From: Ectocarpus siliculosus
Lineage: Eukaryota > Sar > Phaeophyceae > Ectocarpales > Ectocarpaceae
NCBI GenBank assembly: GCA_000310025.1
Contig: FN649733.1
Location: forward strand, 4,066,130 to 4,130,129
DNA: 64,000 nucleotides
Reading direction: 5' to 3'
Shown: in pieces, positions 1 through 11,399 of the stretch
Layout: every line of letters begins with the position of its first letter
How positions within the stretch are numbered: the first letter of the stretch is position 1
The notes under the pieces: model-generated
Databases searched by the model: none
The model's input: only the letters and a program-made list of their open reading frames with translations
What the model was told of the DNA's origin: nothing
Position numbers and translations under genes: made by a program

Positions 1-1611
1 CTTCCCAGCCAGCCCCCCCCCCCTTGCCTCGCGCGCCACGCTCTGCTGCTGTCTCCGTTGTGGATGTCATGGGGCCGTGGTTGACCCCGTGCCTCTCTGC
101 CCCGGCTGCTGGTGCTGCTGGTGCTGCTGATCCTGCGGAACAATCCCCGCGTGCTGCTCGGCGAGATGCTACGAGTTTCCTCGACGTCCTCGTTGTCGTG
201 GCGTGTACTGCCGCTGTCGCACCTGACAGCAACCGCAGCACTGGCGTCTACCACGGCCGCAGCAGTCCCGTCTTCGAGAGGACGATTGCCACCAAAATTG
301 CTCTCGCAAACTTCGCGGGCGTAACGGCGGGCGCGTGCTCTCCTTCCCTCGCAAGCGAACAGCCCGGGAGGAGAAATACTTGCCCTATTTCTTTGGCCGC
401 CGGCGTGACCCTAGACTATATCCTTCTTTTTTAATTTACCAACGCGCGTTTTTGCGTCCCACCGTACCAAGCACCGCCGGACTCGTGTCTTGCCGCACTG
501 GAACCTGACGTCCACTCTTCTGCTTCCGAGAGCACGAAGAGCACGGCCGGTTGAAAGGTGCGGTGGTACGGTACAGTAAGTCAGTTTCGATATAATATGT
601 ATGTTTATTAGACTACAGCCGTAGCGCTCGATCCTTTGGTGTGCTCATGGAGTGTGTGTGTGTGTGTTTTCGCCCTATTACTATGGCGACAGTCCCCCCA
701 TTTTTCGTGATAAGACGTGTACTGCACTTTTCAGTGTATGTGGAGTACTACACTTTTCAGTGCATTTTTTCGTACAACTACAACCATCCAGGGTCACACA
801 GGAGTGGGTAAACACCAGGGCATTTATCTTCGTTATATTTATTTTCGTGCCCCACCTTCCTCCTGCGGTGCGTGCTGAATTTAATTTTTATCGCGAGAAG
901 GGTCCAGCCGTCCCTTTCCCTCGTCAACCGGACAGTTTACGGACGAGTAATTGTGGCAAAAAAGTCGGGTATGGTAGAAGTATTTTGAGCACGGTGGCAG
1001 CCCTTTTTTGTGGGGGGGAAAGGGCTCCTTGCGGGTGTCTGCTGCAACAGCAAGTTATCGTCATGCTATTAATAGCGTCGCGCTTCCCCGAAAAGTGGAG
1101 GAGATAAAAACACAGGTGCGAATTATTGTCTTCAGCCTTCGCCTTGGGAAGTGAGCGAGGAAGGCGTCAGAACTCGGCCTTATTTATTTCCCTGTGACGT
1201 TGTCGGGTTCAAAGATAAGGTGATGCCATATCGGCTATTGAATTCCAGCGGGGCGAAGAGGACGACAAAAAAAAAGAAAAGAAAGTGTGTTGTCCTATGC
1301 AGTACCATCCCCGTGAAGGCGCACTAAAAGCTGTTAATAGCGGCAAGGCGGGTCATGGAAGGCTATGGTCTTCACCCCCGGGCTTGGCGAACGTCCACCG
1401 GAGTAAAACATTCATTGCCAACACCAAAAAAATAGGTACCAGCAGCTTCATCGAGGCCTACGCAAAGAATTGTCAGCAGTGGCTTGTTTGGCCCTTTTTT
1501 TTTTTTTTTTTCTTCTTAATATGACACATTTTAAAATTATTTACGGTATGCAACAACGACGGTGCTAACCGGTTGACTAATGACAATACGTCGGTCTTGT
1601 GCATACAGCTA
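1..1611. other. Gene-poor left flank
   Basis: The first 430 bases are GC-rich and open on the plus strand (24-434, Ala/Pro-rich, no recognisable domain) and could be the end of a gene lying outside the window, but no splice sites or family match support this. From 435 to 1611 there is AT-richer sequence with a GT microsatellite near 655, an A-run near 1268 and a 20-base T-run at 1493. An open frame at 652-1107 has no recognisable domain. I see no supportable gene here. Confidence 0.4.
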
Positions 1612-1897
1612 CAGAACGCGCCACCACTTAAGAACTTAGCAGTTAAGAACCTGAGCCTCAAACAATCCAAAATCTAAGAACTTGGCCATAAGAACATATG
1701 CTCAGTTCCGACGTTGTATTAAGAACAAGAACCCGCCCGGTGTACCAATGCGCATAGGGATAAGAACGGAGCCCCAAAACGCGGCGGCTGCAAGATAAGA
1801 ACTCAGGAGGCTGGGGGTGACCCAAACAGTTAGTTTCTGATTCGAGGCGGGGGGGGGGGAGAGAGAGGACCTCGTGATGAATTCTTGTACGCGCGGA

Positions 1898-2750
1898 GGG
1901 GGAGAGCGTACTCTCTCTCATGTTTCGCATGCCTTAGCGGTAGGACAATTGACCAACGTCTTCGAGAGGACGCATCCATGTTCCAACAGGATCACTGATG
2001 CCAATCGTTCCTTCCCACTTCGAACTACTTTGTCAAACGTGGCCAAACCATGTTCTCCCTAGCCGATCTACCCTATATCGATATCACTTCCCGCCTTTTC
2101 AACCCACTTCCTATGCCCCAGTACAGCTACCACCGTTTTCTCCTGGCTATTCCATGCCTCAAACACCTCCCTGTACCTTTTCTTCTACATGTCCAACTCA
2201 GTCATGTACATTGCTCTGTCCTTGTCGCCCAACACGGACGTTTCGCAACGACATGAACCCGATCTTCGCTCTCGGAGTCGCATTCACATTGAACTCATCT
2301 TCATCGTCTACCTTCCTGAATCTTCGTCAATGTTCTCGAAGGCCGTTTTCCCCACTCCAAAATTTGACCTTCGGCTTTCTCCCTGCATCCATTGGTCAAT
2401 GTAGGTACCTATACCTTCTTTCAACATCCATACACATGGAGACCCTCCATATCCTTGGATCCTTTTGTTTTATGGTGTTCTCTCTCGGCGAAAGAAGCAG
2501 ATTTCTTGTTCTCGACCCCCTCTAGATCTACCGTTCGTTTCCAATGTACCAGCCTAATCGATTTTGAACTCTTCCTACTCCGTCTACAACCTTAATCCAC
2601 TCCCTCCGGGTCGGAACCCCTATTTTTCTTGTTTGTCCACTTCGCCTCCCAGGCTTCTCTCGGCAATCTCTCCTCTCCCACATCGTACGACATACGGCCT
2701 ACCTGCCATTTTAACCTACTTACGCCTCTTCCCGATCGTAGGAGTTGGAT
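1898..2750 (-). repeat. Left copy of internal ~855-bp tandem unit
   Basis: This stretch is homologous to 2755-3600: both begin with a block containing gtactctctctcatgttt and share blocks such as gccaatcgttccttcc, ccccagtacagctacc and catcgtctaccttcct in the same order. This copy is more decayed than the right one on the minus strand; in particular the cysteines of the zinc-knuckle-like stretch have been lost. Confidence 0.65.
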
Positions 2751-2754
2751 CCGA

Positions 2755-3600
2755 AGGGGGGTGTACTCTCTCTCATGTTTTGGCAGCCTTACTTAGCGGT
2801 TAGACCGTTGACCACGCGTCCTCGACAGGACGGAGCATTGTTCCCACAGGTTCGATCACGGATGGCCAATCGTTCCTTCCTACGTTGCCAAAAAGGTCGC
2901 TCAAACATGTTTTCCCATCGGTATCACTTTCCGCTTTATTTTCCAACCCAGTTCCTATGCCCCAGTACAGCTACCGTCTTCTCCTGGCTATTTACATTCG
3001 TCAATTGTCTTTCTTTCTGTGCTTTTCCCTTCTACATTTTTTCCAGCTAGCTCAGTCATGTACATTTCCCTCTCCTTCTTGTACCACGGACATTCTGCAA
3101 GTACATCAAGATGGTCTTCGCCCTCGGAGCGGCAATCACACCTGGGTTTGTCGTCTTCATCGTCTACCTTCCTCAATCTTCGTCTACGTTCTCAAAGGCC
3201 AACATCCCCAGTCCTAGGTTTGACCTTCAGCTTTGTCTCTGCATCCATTGGCCCTCCATGTAGGTAATCTTTAAATATGTTCCTTCTTTGATATTCCGTA
3301 CACATCGAGACCCTCCGTGCCCTTGGTTTCTTTGGTTTGATCCCGTCCTTCTCTCTCGCCAAAGCAACAACAGATACCTTCTCCTTGAACCCCCTAGACC
3401 TCCCCTCTCCAGTGTATCACCTTTGTCAAGTTGGACCCCCTTCCATGCGTCATCTACAACATTAACTCCCTCCGTAGGTTGGTACACCAATTCTTCTTGT
3501 TTGTCCACTTCGCCTCCTAAGCCTTTCTCGGCAACCTCTCCTCTCCCATACCGTACATGCGGCACTGCCATCTAGGGGGCGATTTTACGGCTACACTGTA
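2755..3600 (-). pseudogene. Right copy of tandem unit; LINE-like ORF2 3' remnant
   Basis: The minus strand around 3176-2988 encodes a stretch with CDC, then EGEDHLDVLAECPWY, a C-x-C...H...C arrangement like the cysteine/histidine segment near the C-terminus of non-LTR retrotransposon ORF2 proteins. Upstream minus-strand frames (3571-3227) are open but carry no reverse transcriptase motif that I can recognise. It is probably a captured, decayed LINE-type tail duplicated inside the transposon. The family assignment rests on one short motif and is tentative. Confidence 0.35.
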
Positions 3601-3831
3601 CTCTTACAGCAGTAGTGTCTCGCGATGAAATCCACGCAGAAAGACCTGTCTGTGTCCTCTGCATACGGCAATCGGTATAGAAATAAGAACAAGAACCCCG
3701 TTTATAATAGATACGTGGATACCTGCTCCAAATAAGAACTTGGAAAATAAGAACATGTGCTCGGTTGGAGGCAACCAATAAGCGTCGAGCCTCAAGCTAA
3801 ATAAGCGGTTCTTAAGTGGTGGCGCGTTCTG

Positions 3832-5339
3832 TAGTGGGATAAAAAACACGGTTTCTAGCCAACGGGCAAAGGGTTATACCAATAGGGGGGGCGAGGGAGT
3901 TGGACGATAGTGTTATATGATAAAGAGTGTCCTGCTTCTCAACCACTACCGTCCGCATGCATACAAGGGAGGACACTCAAAGATACAACCAAGCAGCATT
4001 GCATCTGCATGATCTGTTTCTCCCATATGCTATGTAGTATAGCATCGTTGCCCTGTACTGGTTTGCCCTCTGTCCCACTTCTCTTTTGCCCTACAGCAGC
4101 GGGGAGTGTTGCTATAGTAGCGCCGCCACGTTCACCCCTCGTCTTTACCTCATACATACGCACATCACTACTGCTGTTTACTCTGAAGGCTTGCAGGGTC
4201 AAAGGCCCTTTACACCATCCTCTCTGACGACTGACGCTGATTCAAATCTTCACGTCTGTCCCCTCTTGGACGGGGATATCGATATCCTCAACCCTTTCGT
4301 CGGAAATGGCTGCTGTTGTGTTGCATAGCATCCCCACACGACGGCTGCACATACACCCAAACATTAGAACACGCCGGCAGCTATAGATGTAGCGGCGATG
4401 ATGTAACAAACGCCATCAATGCCCGGGAACCTCTGTCCCCCGACCCCTCTAGTTCTAATTTAGCGCCACCGACAGCGGCTTCAACGTGTGCAAGTCGGGG
4501 GGGCACAACCAACAGAACCAATAGTTCGTCGAATGATCAGGGAGAGGGAAGGAGTGTCGGCACTTGACCTCGTCGTCCACGACTGTTTTCCAGCTTTTTT
4601 TCGTTTGTTTCCGTTCTTCCCGTTTTATCTTGAATGGGTAGTCTTTCTGTGTGTGTATTTATTATTCCTTAATCCCACAGATGCTTGAGTTCCAAAAGCC
4701 TGTAATGACGTTATGACCACAGAGCAGCAGCAGCAGTAGGAGCGACACGAACCCAATGCGCCCGTGTATCCTCTACATTTTGACGCGTCACACTGCTGGT
4801 TTCTACCCACCGATCTGATGAGATTAGAGATTGGGGGGGGGAAGCTTGTACATAGGTGGGTAGCCTTGACACAGCCACCCTCGGACCGTCAGCTAGGTAC
4901 CGCTGAGAGCGGAGATCGACCATGTAGCGCCGCTCAAACGGTGATTGATGCTGCAGATGGGTGTATGCTTTCGTGACGCAAGCGAGGCAACAGCCCGCCC
5001 AACTCCCATCAACGCTTACATTGTACAGCAGTGTACGAAAAATACGCCCCGACCAAGTCGGAAGAAAGGAACGGTCCCTGGAACAACCCCTGGGCGGAGC
5101 GGACCTTACTATCTAATAACGAAGTAAATTACTTGTACAGAACTCGTAAAGGTTGACCAGCCTGTGCTCTGGACCCACACACAGGCAGAGACAGACAGAC
5201 CACACCAAGAAGCATTTCGCAGTGCATCTCCGACCTTGGAAGGCGGGTTAGAACGGCGGTGGTGGGCAGGGTCGATCGCGAACACACGAAATCAATCGGA
5301 AACGCGGTGCAACCGACGTACATCTTGTTGCTGTGGGGA

Positions 5340-5389
<50 letters not shown>

Positions 5390-7150
5390 ATCAAAGCTCT
5401 GTGAAGGCACTGCTGCTGTCTGAGATACTGCCATATGACACGTCAAGGACTGCTGTGCCCAAAGGGGAGAGGCGTTGGTCTGCAAACCCTTCACTGTAGT
5501 TGAAACTTAAATGCGCCGCCAAGAGGCTACGTGATTCCGCTACTCGTCTTACGTTGACCGCGGGCGAGCGCTGGCATTGTCTTCATTCAATTCGCCCTTC
5601 TAGGTGCCGAAGACGGAGCACATACAGCAGCATCAGCCAGTGCACCAAAATCAATCCCCAGCACCAGGTGTAACTATCTCCATCCAAAAGAATCAACGAA
5701 CATGCATACGACACAGATCCAGACAAGCTGCAGAAGCTCGCCCGTGTTGCGCACGCGGGCGGTATTTCTAGGCCCCTCTTGCCTCCAACACCTCCCGCGG
5801 GACGTACCGCACGGCTCTGACGGTTCGCTGTGATACACGTACGGTAGCATTCGGCCTAATGTCGCTCAACACACGGTCAGCGGTGTATTTCACCTGCTGC
5901 AGAAAATTCCAGCAGGTATCTATGCACTGCTGCTGCTGCTGCTGGTCTGCTCAAGAACGACGACTGACGACCGACCTTTGCCCACCCGTGATGGCAGCGT
6001 AGGCGAGACCTCCAACACCTCGAGATAAAGCGTCCAGCAGAGTGCCACACCCGCAGAAACAGTGCCTGAGGCACAGCAGGAAAACGGCGACACCTCGGGG
6101 TGAAGCACTGCTGGTGACAAGCGGTGAAATACGGAGGACTGGGGTTTCGCAATTCGCATTGTTGGCATAGACTAGAACGGACCGTTACCGTTTCACATCG
6201 AAAAATTTCGTTCCATTTTCATTCCCAAAATCAATCGTCGATCGGGGTAGCCGACCAACGACGAAAACAAGAAAAACGAAAAATAAAAAAAACGCGGCGG
6301 GCGGCGATGATCTATTAGAAACAAACCAACCAACAGCAGTACGAGAAATAGTAGCGGCGCGTGCGCCTGTGTAGCACAGACCAAATCGAGTGTCCGGTGT
6401 CCCTGCTTTACCTGCTTGACTATTATAATAAATATCCATATTCAACAGGCTGAGTGGACCGGACCGCCATTCACCGCACGTCACGGCGTGTTGTTGCTAA
6501 AAATAAATTAAATGTATTACTCAGTGTGTCGACTCGACTACTAACTCATGTATAATAATAATAATAATAATAATAGTAGAAGTTTACGACGACCATACCC
6601 GGAGCCCCCGAGTATTTAAAAAATCAGGGCCCCGCTCATCGTGTCAATTCCAAAAATAAATAGACTACATACATACGAAGAAGAAGTACTGTATGTAGTA
6701 GTAGTAGTAGTTAGTATAGTTTGTTGTAGTGTTCTCTTTTTTTTGTTCAGGAAACTACTGCTGGTGGTGGTATTATTATATCGTAGTCTACAGTAAGTAG
6801 TAGGTGGAGGTGTTACTGTTTTGTTGTTGGCGTTGTTGGTGTTGTTGCCGTTTGTTGTGGTGTGTTCGTCGTCATGACATTCATCATGCATGGTCGTTAT
6901 TATCGATCGATCGATGTTGTATGTACAATATATATGTATGTATGTGTAGAATAGAATATTTGTATCTCTTTGGCCCGGTACTTGTAACTTCCAGGCAGGG
7001 TGTCGATTGGTCATCATCACCGGATCCGGCGGTGCTGCTATGTACGGAACGGGTAGATTATGTGTGTATAGTATGTGCATCAGTACAACTAACTACTGTA
7101 TGTTCTTAGTAGTCCAGCCGGCCCCAGAATGAATGAATGAATGTAGATAG
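3832..7150. other. Repeat-rich intergenic stretch before the retroelement
   Basis: No gene could be supported. The stretch contains a CTG/CAG run (5341-5388), a short ATA array near 6552, AGT/GTT-rich simple sequence (6690-6860), GATC repeats near 6903 and a gaat repeat just before 7140. Open frames here are mostly simple-sequence translations. I looked for a 5' LTR matching the region after 16014 and found none by eye. Confidence 0.4.
5341..5388. repeat. CTG/CAG trinucleotide run
   Basis: About 16 uninterrupted CTG units on the plus strand. On the minus strand they read as glutamine in an open frame of 121 codons (5494-5129); on the plus strand as alanine in another frame. Neither frame has splice or family support, so I list only the repeat. 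Confidence 0.9.
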
Positions 7151-8881
7151 ATGTGTGACGAAAACAAACGAGCGCATTTGGCACCACTGCAAGACCACGC
7201 TTCGAGTTCCTCGGGAGTTCGTCCAGGGCACGAGGTTCATGAAGAGGCGGCTGCCAGGGCCACGGCAGTGTCATCGTCATCAGCGCCGACCGCTCCAGCT
7301 CTGCCGCAACAGCCTTTGGTGGTGCCATCAGCGTCGACCGCCCCAGCTCTGCCACAACAGCCTTTGGTGGTGCCCCCCCCCCTCCCGCGTCCGTCTATCC
7401 TGCTCGATCCTTGCTTGGCGACCGGCCACGTCATCGCGTCACCGGCCCACGCGACATCGCCGTTGCCTCCGGATGATGCTAGCTTGCCTTTGTCTTCCAC
7501 GGGGGCGAGAGCGCGGCAGGAGGCTTTGGACGCCGCGGACGCCGCTGCAGCGGAGGCCGACACCATTCGCATTCAAGACAAGATGGACAAACTGAAGCCG
7601 GAACAACTTGATAGTGTCACACGCTTGCCCCTTGGTTCTGATCCCGATGAATTTGCTCGTTTCGCGTCTAGCTGCAAGGGCGTGGTCACCGAGATCCTCA
7701 ACAAAAGCGACGTCAAACGCAAGCAGACTTTCACTTCCTCCACCTGGGTCGCAGGATGGCTTCCGTTGTTGCGCAAACGTGTTCGTGCTGCTGTCGTTGA
7801 AGGTCAAACCACCAACCGTGCCACGCTGGAATTTCTTGATGCCACTTTCCAACAGGTAGAAAATCATCTGCGCAAGGAACCGGCCGGGCCCTCGACGTAC
7901 GCGTTCTTCATCCAGAAATTGGCGGCTGCCTGGGACACTCAAGACAAGAGCTCGGGGATTGATCGTCTTCGTAATTTTGGCGTGTCCACCGGCGAGACTT
8001 ACGGAGAATACATTCGTCGTTATAAGGCTCTGGCCATGACCGTCATGGTTTCTCACCACGCGTTCAAGCCTTCGGATGCGCAAGTGCAGATAGCTGTTCG
8101 AGACTCCATGTTGAAGCAGTTTCCCGTAGTGTCTGGACAGGTGTACAAGGATGAGCAGCTCTCCATGGAAGCCCCTTTTGGGCGACATGCTTCGTGCTTG
8201 GACGATATGTGGGATGTGTTGGACAAGCGTGCATTCGCGCACACGCCGGCGGTACATGGGGACGATTTTTTTTCGGTGTCTTCCACGAATGCTAGGAGTT
8301 CGTCTGCTGTTTCGCGTGCTGTAGCTTCTTCGGCGTTGCGTTCGTCGGTGACCCCTTCGTGGAGCCGAGGTTCTTCGGCTGCGGTGATGAGTGTTGACCC
8401 TCTGCCTAATGATGATCGGGACCCTTTTCTGTTGCACTACAGCGACTGGCCGTTGCAAGGACACTTTCAAGAGGTGTACAATGTCGCTTGTGAGATGGCT
8501 CTAACCAAGAATGATCCACCATTGTTCACCCCCTTGGTCTCAGCTGAAGACCGCCGCAACGCGCTTCGGCTGTACAAGGGCAAGTGCCTCAACTGCTTAG
8601 GCGAAGATCACTCCTTCAAATCCTGTACTCGTGGTTTCATTAACGCCACAGGCCTGCTTAACAATGACATCAAGCTCTGCATGGAAAAAGATCCCGCACT
8701 TTGGAGTCGGTGGAAAAAGCGCATGACCTCGTATAGACGCCCTACAGGACGCAACCCACCCCGTAATCACTCCTCCGGACGAGCCCGCCGCTCATTTGAC
8801 ACATCGGACATGAAACAGTCCTCACACACAGAATCCTCGTCGGAGACTTCCACTTCGGCTAAGAGGGGCTTGGAAGGGTAA
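7151..8881 (+). CDS. Retroelement gag-like part with CCHC knuckle
   Basis: This frame of about 576 codons opens the element. Residues 1-120 are Ala/Pro/Ser-rich and include a near-repeated PALPQQPLVV segment. Residues about 150-400 form a helical, charged region in the position of a capsid. A zinc knuckle CLNCLGEDHSFKSC (C-x2-C-x4-H-x4-C) lies near residue 480, followed by a basic, Arg/Ser-rich tail suited to RNA binding. The role is inferred from order and the knuckle. The true start could lie upstream. Confidence 0.8.
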   Translation: MCDENKRAHLAPLQDHASSSSGVRPGHEVHEEAAARATAVSSSSAPTAPALPQQPLVVPSASTAPALPQQPLVVPPPLPRPSILLDPCLATGHVIASPAHATSPLPPDDASLPLSSTGARARQEALDAADAAAAEADTIRIQDKMDKLKPEQLDSVTRLPLGSDPDEFARFASSCKGVVTEILNKSDVKRKQTFTSSTWVAGWLPLLRKRVRAAVVEGQTTNRATLEFLDATFQQVENHLRKEPAGPSTYAFFIQKLAAAWDTQDKSSGIDRLRNFGVSTGETYGEYIRRYKALAMTVMVSHHAFKPSDAQVQIAVRDSMLKQFPVVSGQVYKDEQLSMEAPFGRHASCLDDMWDVLDKRAFAHTPAVHGDDFFSVSSTNARSSSAVSRAVASSALRSSVTPSWSRGSSAAVMSVDPLPNDDRDPFLLHYSDWPLQGHFQEVYNVACEMALTKNDPPLFTPLVSAEDRRNALRLYKGKCLNCLGEDHSFKSCTRGFINATGLLNNDIKLCMEKDPALWSRWKKRMTSYRRPTGRNPPRNHSSGRARRSFDTSDMKQSSHTESSSETSTSAKRGLEG

Positions 8882-8937
8882 AGAAATGACTTGCCGATGG
8901 CGGAGTTCAGCCGGTACTACCGTCAACAGCAACCACC

Positions 8938-11286
8938 GTGCACCCTTTTGGAGTCTCCCAAGATGTTCGTGTACAGCCTACTTCTTTGGATACTCCCGAT
9001 GTCCCCAAATCACGTTTAGTTTCTCGGCCCGCCTCCTCGTCGCCCGCCTCATCGTCTGCTGGTATTGGACATGACAAACCCACTCCGGCACAACCTTTGT
9101 GGTGTGGGCGACAGGGAGGTAAGACGTCGAGCGGTTCACCCCTGCTCACCTCGTCGTCTCGGGTTACAGAAGGAACAAGAACCTCGTCTACTACTGTTCG
9201 CCAAGACTCTTCTGGTGTTGTCAGCCGGGCCTCTTCTCGGATAGCACACGAGCCTTCTTCTACATTCGCCGGGGATCCCGTCGATTCTCCTTCTCTTTCG
9301 CAGCTTTCGTTGTCTTCGACCGTCCGCTGCCCCCGTGTGACAGCACCTGATACGAATGCGTCTTCCTCTGCTGCCCACAACGTGCTGACTGCACCACTGC
9401 CATCGGGATCGGATGGTAGTGCCCACCATTCTGTGGAAGGTTCGGCTCCTTTGTCACGGGGGAGTAGTCCAGAGCGCCCTGCGTCCATTCACACACATCC
9501 GTCTGCCGCAGGAAAGACTTCTCCTAACGAACGGGTCTCTCATAGCCGTATGGCCTCTGCTAACATTGACCTCGCCGGAGCCGCCGCTCGTAGGCCGCCC
9601 TCCGGATCATGGACCGGAACGACTTCGCCCGCTCCTCCCTCGCTTTCTGGGTCCTCCCCGTCGGAGATGAGGACCCGTCCGCTTGGCCCACCCCCGCCCG
9701 TGCCTGGTGCCCGCTCTTTGCCCCTCCGCCCTGCACCGGCTCCGCCGTTTGATGACAAATTCGAGTACGCTTCGGATGACGTCCTCCTCTTCTGGAAACC
9801 TCCGTCTGTGTTCTCGCAATGGACTCCCTCGGCTTTTGACGTACTGGGGGTACGTTATTCATGTGGTGAGCAATTTATGATGTCTGAAAAAGCGAAGTTG
9901 TTTGGGGATATGACGTCGTATGACAAAATCATGGCTGCAACCGATCCTAAGACACGCAAGTACTTAGGTCGTAACGTACGTCCTTTTGACTATGCCGAAT
10001 GGGAGCGTCGACGAGAAGAGATCGTGCTTACGGGGTCGTATGCCAAATTCGCTCAGAACCACGACATGAAACAACATTTACTGGAGATGGGTACCCGCCT
10101 CCTTGCGGAAGCCAGCCCCTTTGATCGTGTTTGGGGTATCGGCATGTCTGCATGCTTTCCGGAGGCTAGCATTTCATCCAAGTGGGCGTCTAGCGGTAAA
10201 AACTTGTTGGGAAAAGCTTTGATGGAAGTTCGGCGCCTTTTGCGGGATCATCCCCTGTCTGGCGAAGCTCTCCCCGCCTCCACTTCCCCCACCCCCCCCA
10301 TTTCGCAGCCTCTTCCCCATGGCCGTAGACGCATCCACGAGGTTGCTACCGCGGCCGGTTCGTCGTCACGGGAGGACCGGGGTGAAGACCCAGCTTGTCT
10401 CCGTTTGGACGCTCCGGGGGACCATGCTCCTGGTGTTCATCTGGTGGCCTCGACCTCCGCTTGTGCAGACCAACCTCCTCTTCTGGAACACGGGCCCGAT
10501 CTGGTCGGCGGCACGCTCCTGTTGGACTCGGACTCTTACACCACCCGGGTTCTGCTGCATGGAGGACCTACAGCCACTTCTCAACTCGCGCGAGTGGCAC
10601 TGCTGGACTCTGGGTCTCCTGCGTCTTTTGTGTCCGACTCCGTGGTCACCGCCATGATCGCCGCTGGAGCCTTGACAGCTGGCAGCGTTCGTGTTTCGCC
10701 CTCTCGTCGTTGGGGTGGGTTTGGTGATGGACCCGCCCTTGTGACCACTCGGTCAGTTCGTCTCACCGTTAATTTTCTTCATGGAGCTCGAGCTACCGCT
10801 TCTTTGGCGGTCTGGGCCTGCGTTGTTCCAGATGCCGCCATGGGGCACGCCGTGCTTCTGGGTCGTGATAGCTGGATGCGGTTCAACTCTCGCGTGTTCA
10901 CCACCCTCCCCCACCCTGGACCGGACGGCCGGGTTATGGGCGAGCTCACGCTCTCTCCACGTTTCGCCGCTGGCGCTTGTGTTTACGCTACACACGACGA
11001 CGCTCCTGCCTCTTCGTTTCACCTAAAATATGCAGGGAGCTCGGGCATTTCCTTGGGACCGGAGCCTGCTCTGGTTGAGGTGGACCTCGTCCGTTCTTCT
11101 GGCATGCCTGCGCTGATCGGCGAATATCTCGTATCGTTCCGACCCGAAGTGGGTGCGCTTTCGTCCCCCGATGCCTTTGTTACCAATGGTCTCCAGCGTA
11201 TTCCCCTTGCAGGTTGTGCCGAATTGGAGCCGGGAGACGTTCTTGGAGTGTCCACTGCGCCGCTATTACGAGTGCCGGTACCCTGA
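8938..11286 (+). CDS. Retroelement linker, NADAR domain and aspartic protease part
   Basis: A Ser/Pro-rich stretch of about 270 residues precedes a NADAR/YbiA-type domain at about 9760-10250. Matching motifs in order are FSQW, then GEQFMMSEKAKLFGD, LGRNVRPFD, KFAQN and DRVWGIG, with a C-terminal LLGKALMEVRRLLRD helix. Characterised NADAR proteins hydrolyse N-glycosidic bonds, in riboflavin-pathway intermediates (YbiA) or ADP-ribosylated guanine. A retropepsin-like segment follows (10560-10890) with LLDSGS in the active-site position and LLGRDSWM as the late strand. The order gag-NADAR-protease is unusual: Ty3 elements normally go from gag directly to protease. Confidence 0.85.
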   Translation: MHPFGVSQDVRVQPTSLDTPDVPKSRLVSRPASSSPASSSAGIGHDKPTPAQPLWCGRQGGKTSSGSPLLTSSSRVTEGTRTSSTTVRQDSSGVVSRASSRIAHEPSSTFAGDPVDSPSLSQLSLSSTVRCPRVTAPDTNASSSAAHNVLTAPLPSGSDGSAHHSVEGSAPLSRGSSPERPASIHTHPSAAGKTSPNERVSHSRMASANIDLAGAAARRPPSGSWTGTTSPAPPSLSGSSPSEMRTRPLGPPPPVPGARSLPLRPAPAPPFDDKFEYASDDVLLFWKPPSVFSQWTPSAFDVLGVRYSCGEQFMMSEKAKLFGDMTSYDKIMAATDPKTRKYLGRNVRPFDYAEWERRREEIVLTGSYAKFAQNHDMKQHLLEMGTRLLAEASPFDRVWGIGMSACFPEASISSKWASSGKNLLGKALMEVRRLLRDHPLSGEALPASTSPTPPISQPLPHGRRRIHEVATAAGSSSREDRGEDPACLRLDAPGDHAPGVHLVASTSACADQPPLLEHGPDLVGGTLLLDSDSYTTRVLLHGGPTATSQLARVALLDSGSPASFVSDSVVTAMIAAGALTAGSVRVSPSRRWGGFGDGPALVTTRSVRLTVNFLHGARATASLAVWACVVPDAAMGHAVLLGRDSWMRFNSRVFTTLPHPGPDGRVMGELTLSPRFAAGACVYATHDDAPASSFHLKYAGSSGISLGPEPALVEVDLVRSSGMPALIGEYLVSFRPEVGALSSPDAFVTNGLQRIPLAGCAELEPGDVLGVSTAPLLRVPVP

Positions 11287-11399
11287 AGACGGCGCCATCT
11301 TCGATTCCTACCGGCCCCACGTCCTCCACATCACCACATCGGGTCAACGCCGTTGGCCCCAAGTCAGGGACTCGCCGCTCTCCGGACCCAGCCTCCGCC

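Larger units (their letters stand above)
1612..3831. mobile_element. TIR DNA transposon, TA target site, non-autonomous
   Basis: The ends are perfect 24-bp inverted repeats (1612-1635 and 3808-3831) starting CAGAACGCGCC and ending in TTAAGAAC, flanked by TA on both sides, which fits a TA-targeting group such as Tc1/mariner. Inside each end the heptamer TAAGAAC recurs several times in the same orientation at both ends (about 1634-1805 and 3680-3750), so the subterminal arrays are direct although the tips are inverted. No transposase frame is seen. The interior holds two diverged copies of an approximately 855-bp unit, so the element is a carrier that needs an outside transposase. A 746-bp element at 17768 has the same end design. 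Confidence 0.8.

Noticed and set aside
5129-5494. PolyQ protein on the minus strand
   Set aside because: The frame is carried by the CTG run; flanking residues look random and no splice context was found.
6480-7150. 5' LTR of the Ty3-type element
   Set aside because: No sequence shared with the region after the element, no primer-binding site recognised; the stretch is mostly simple sequence.
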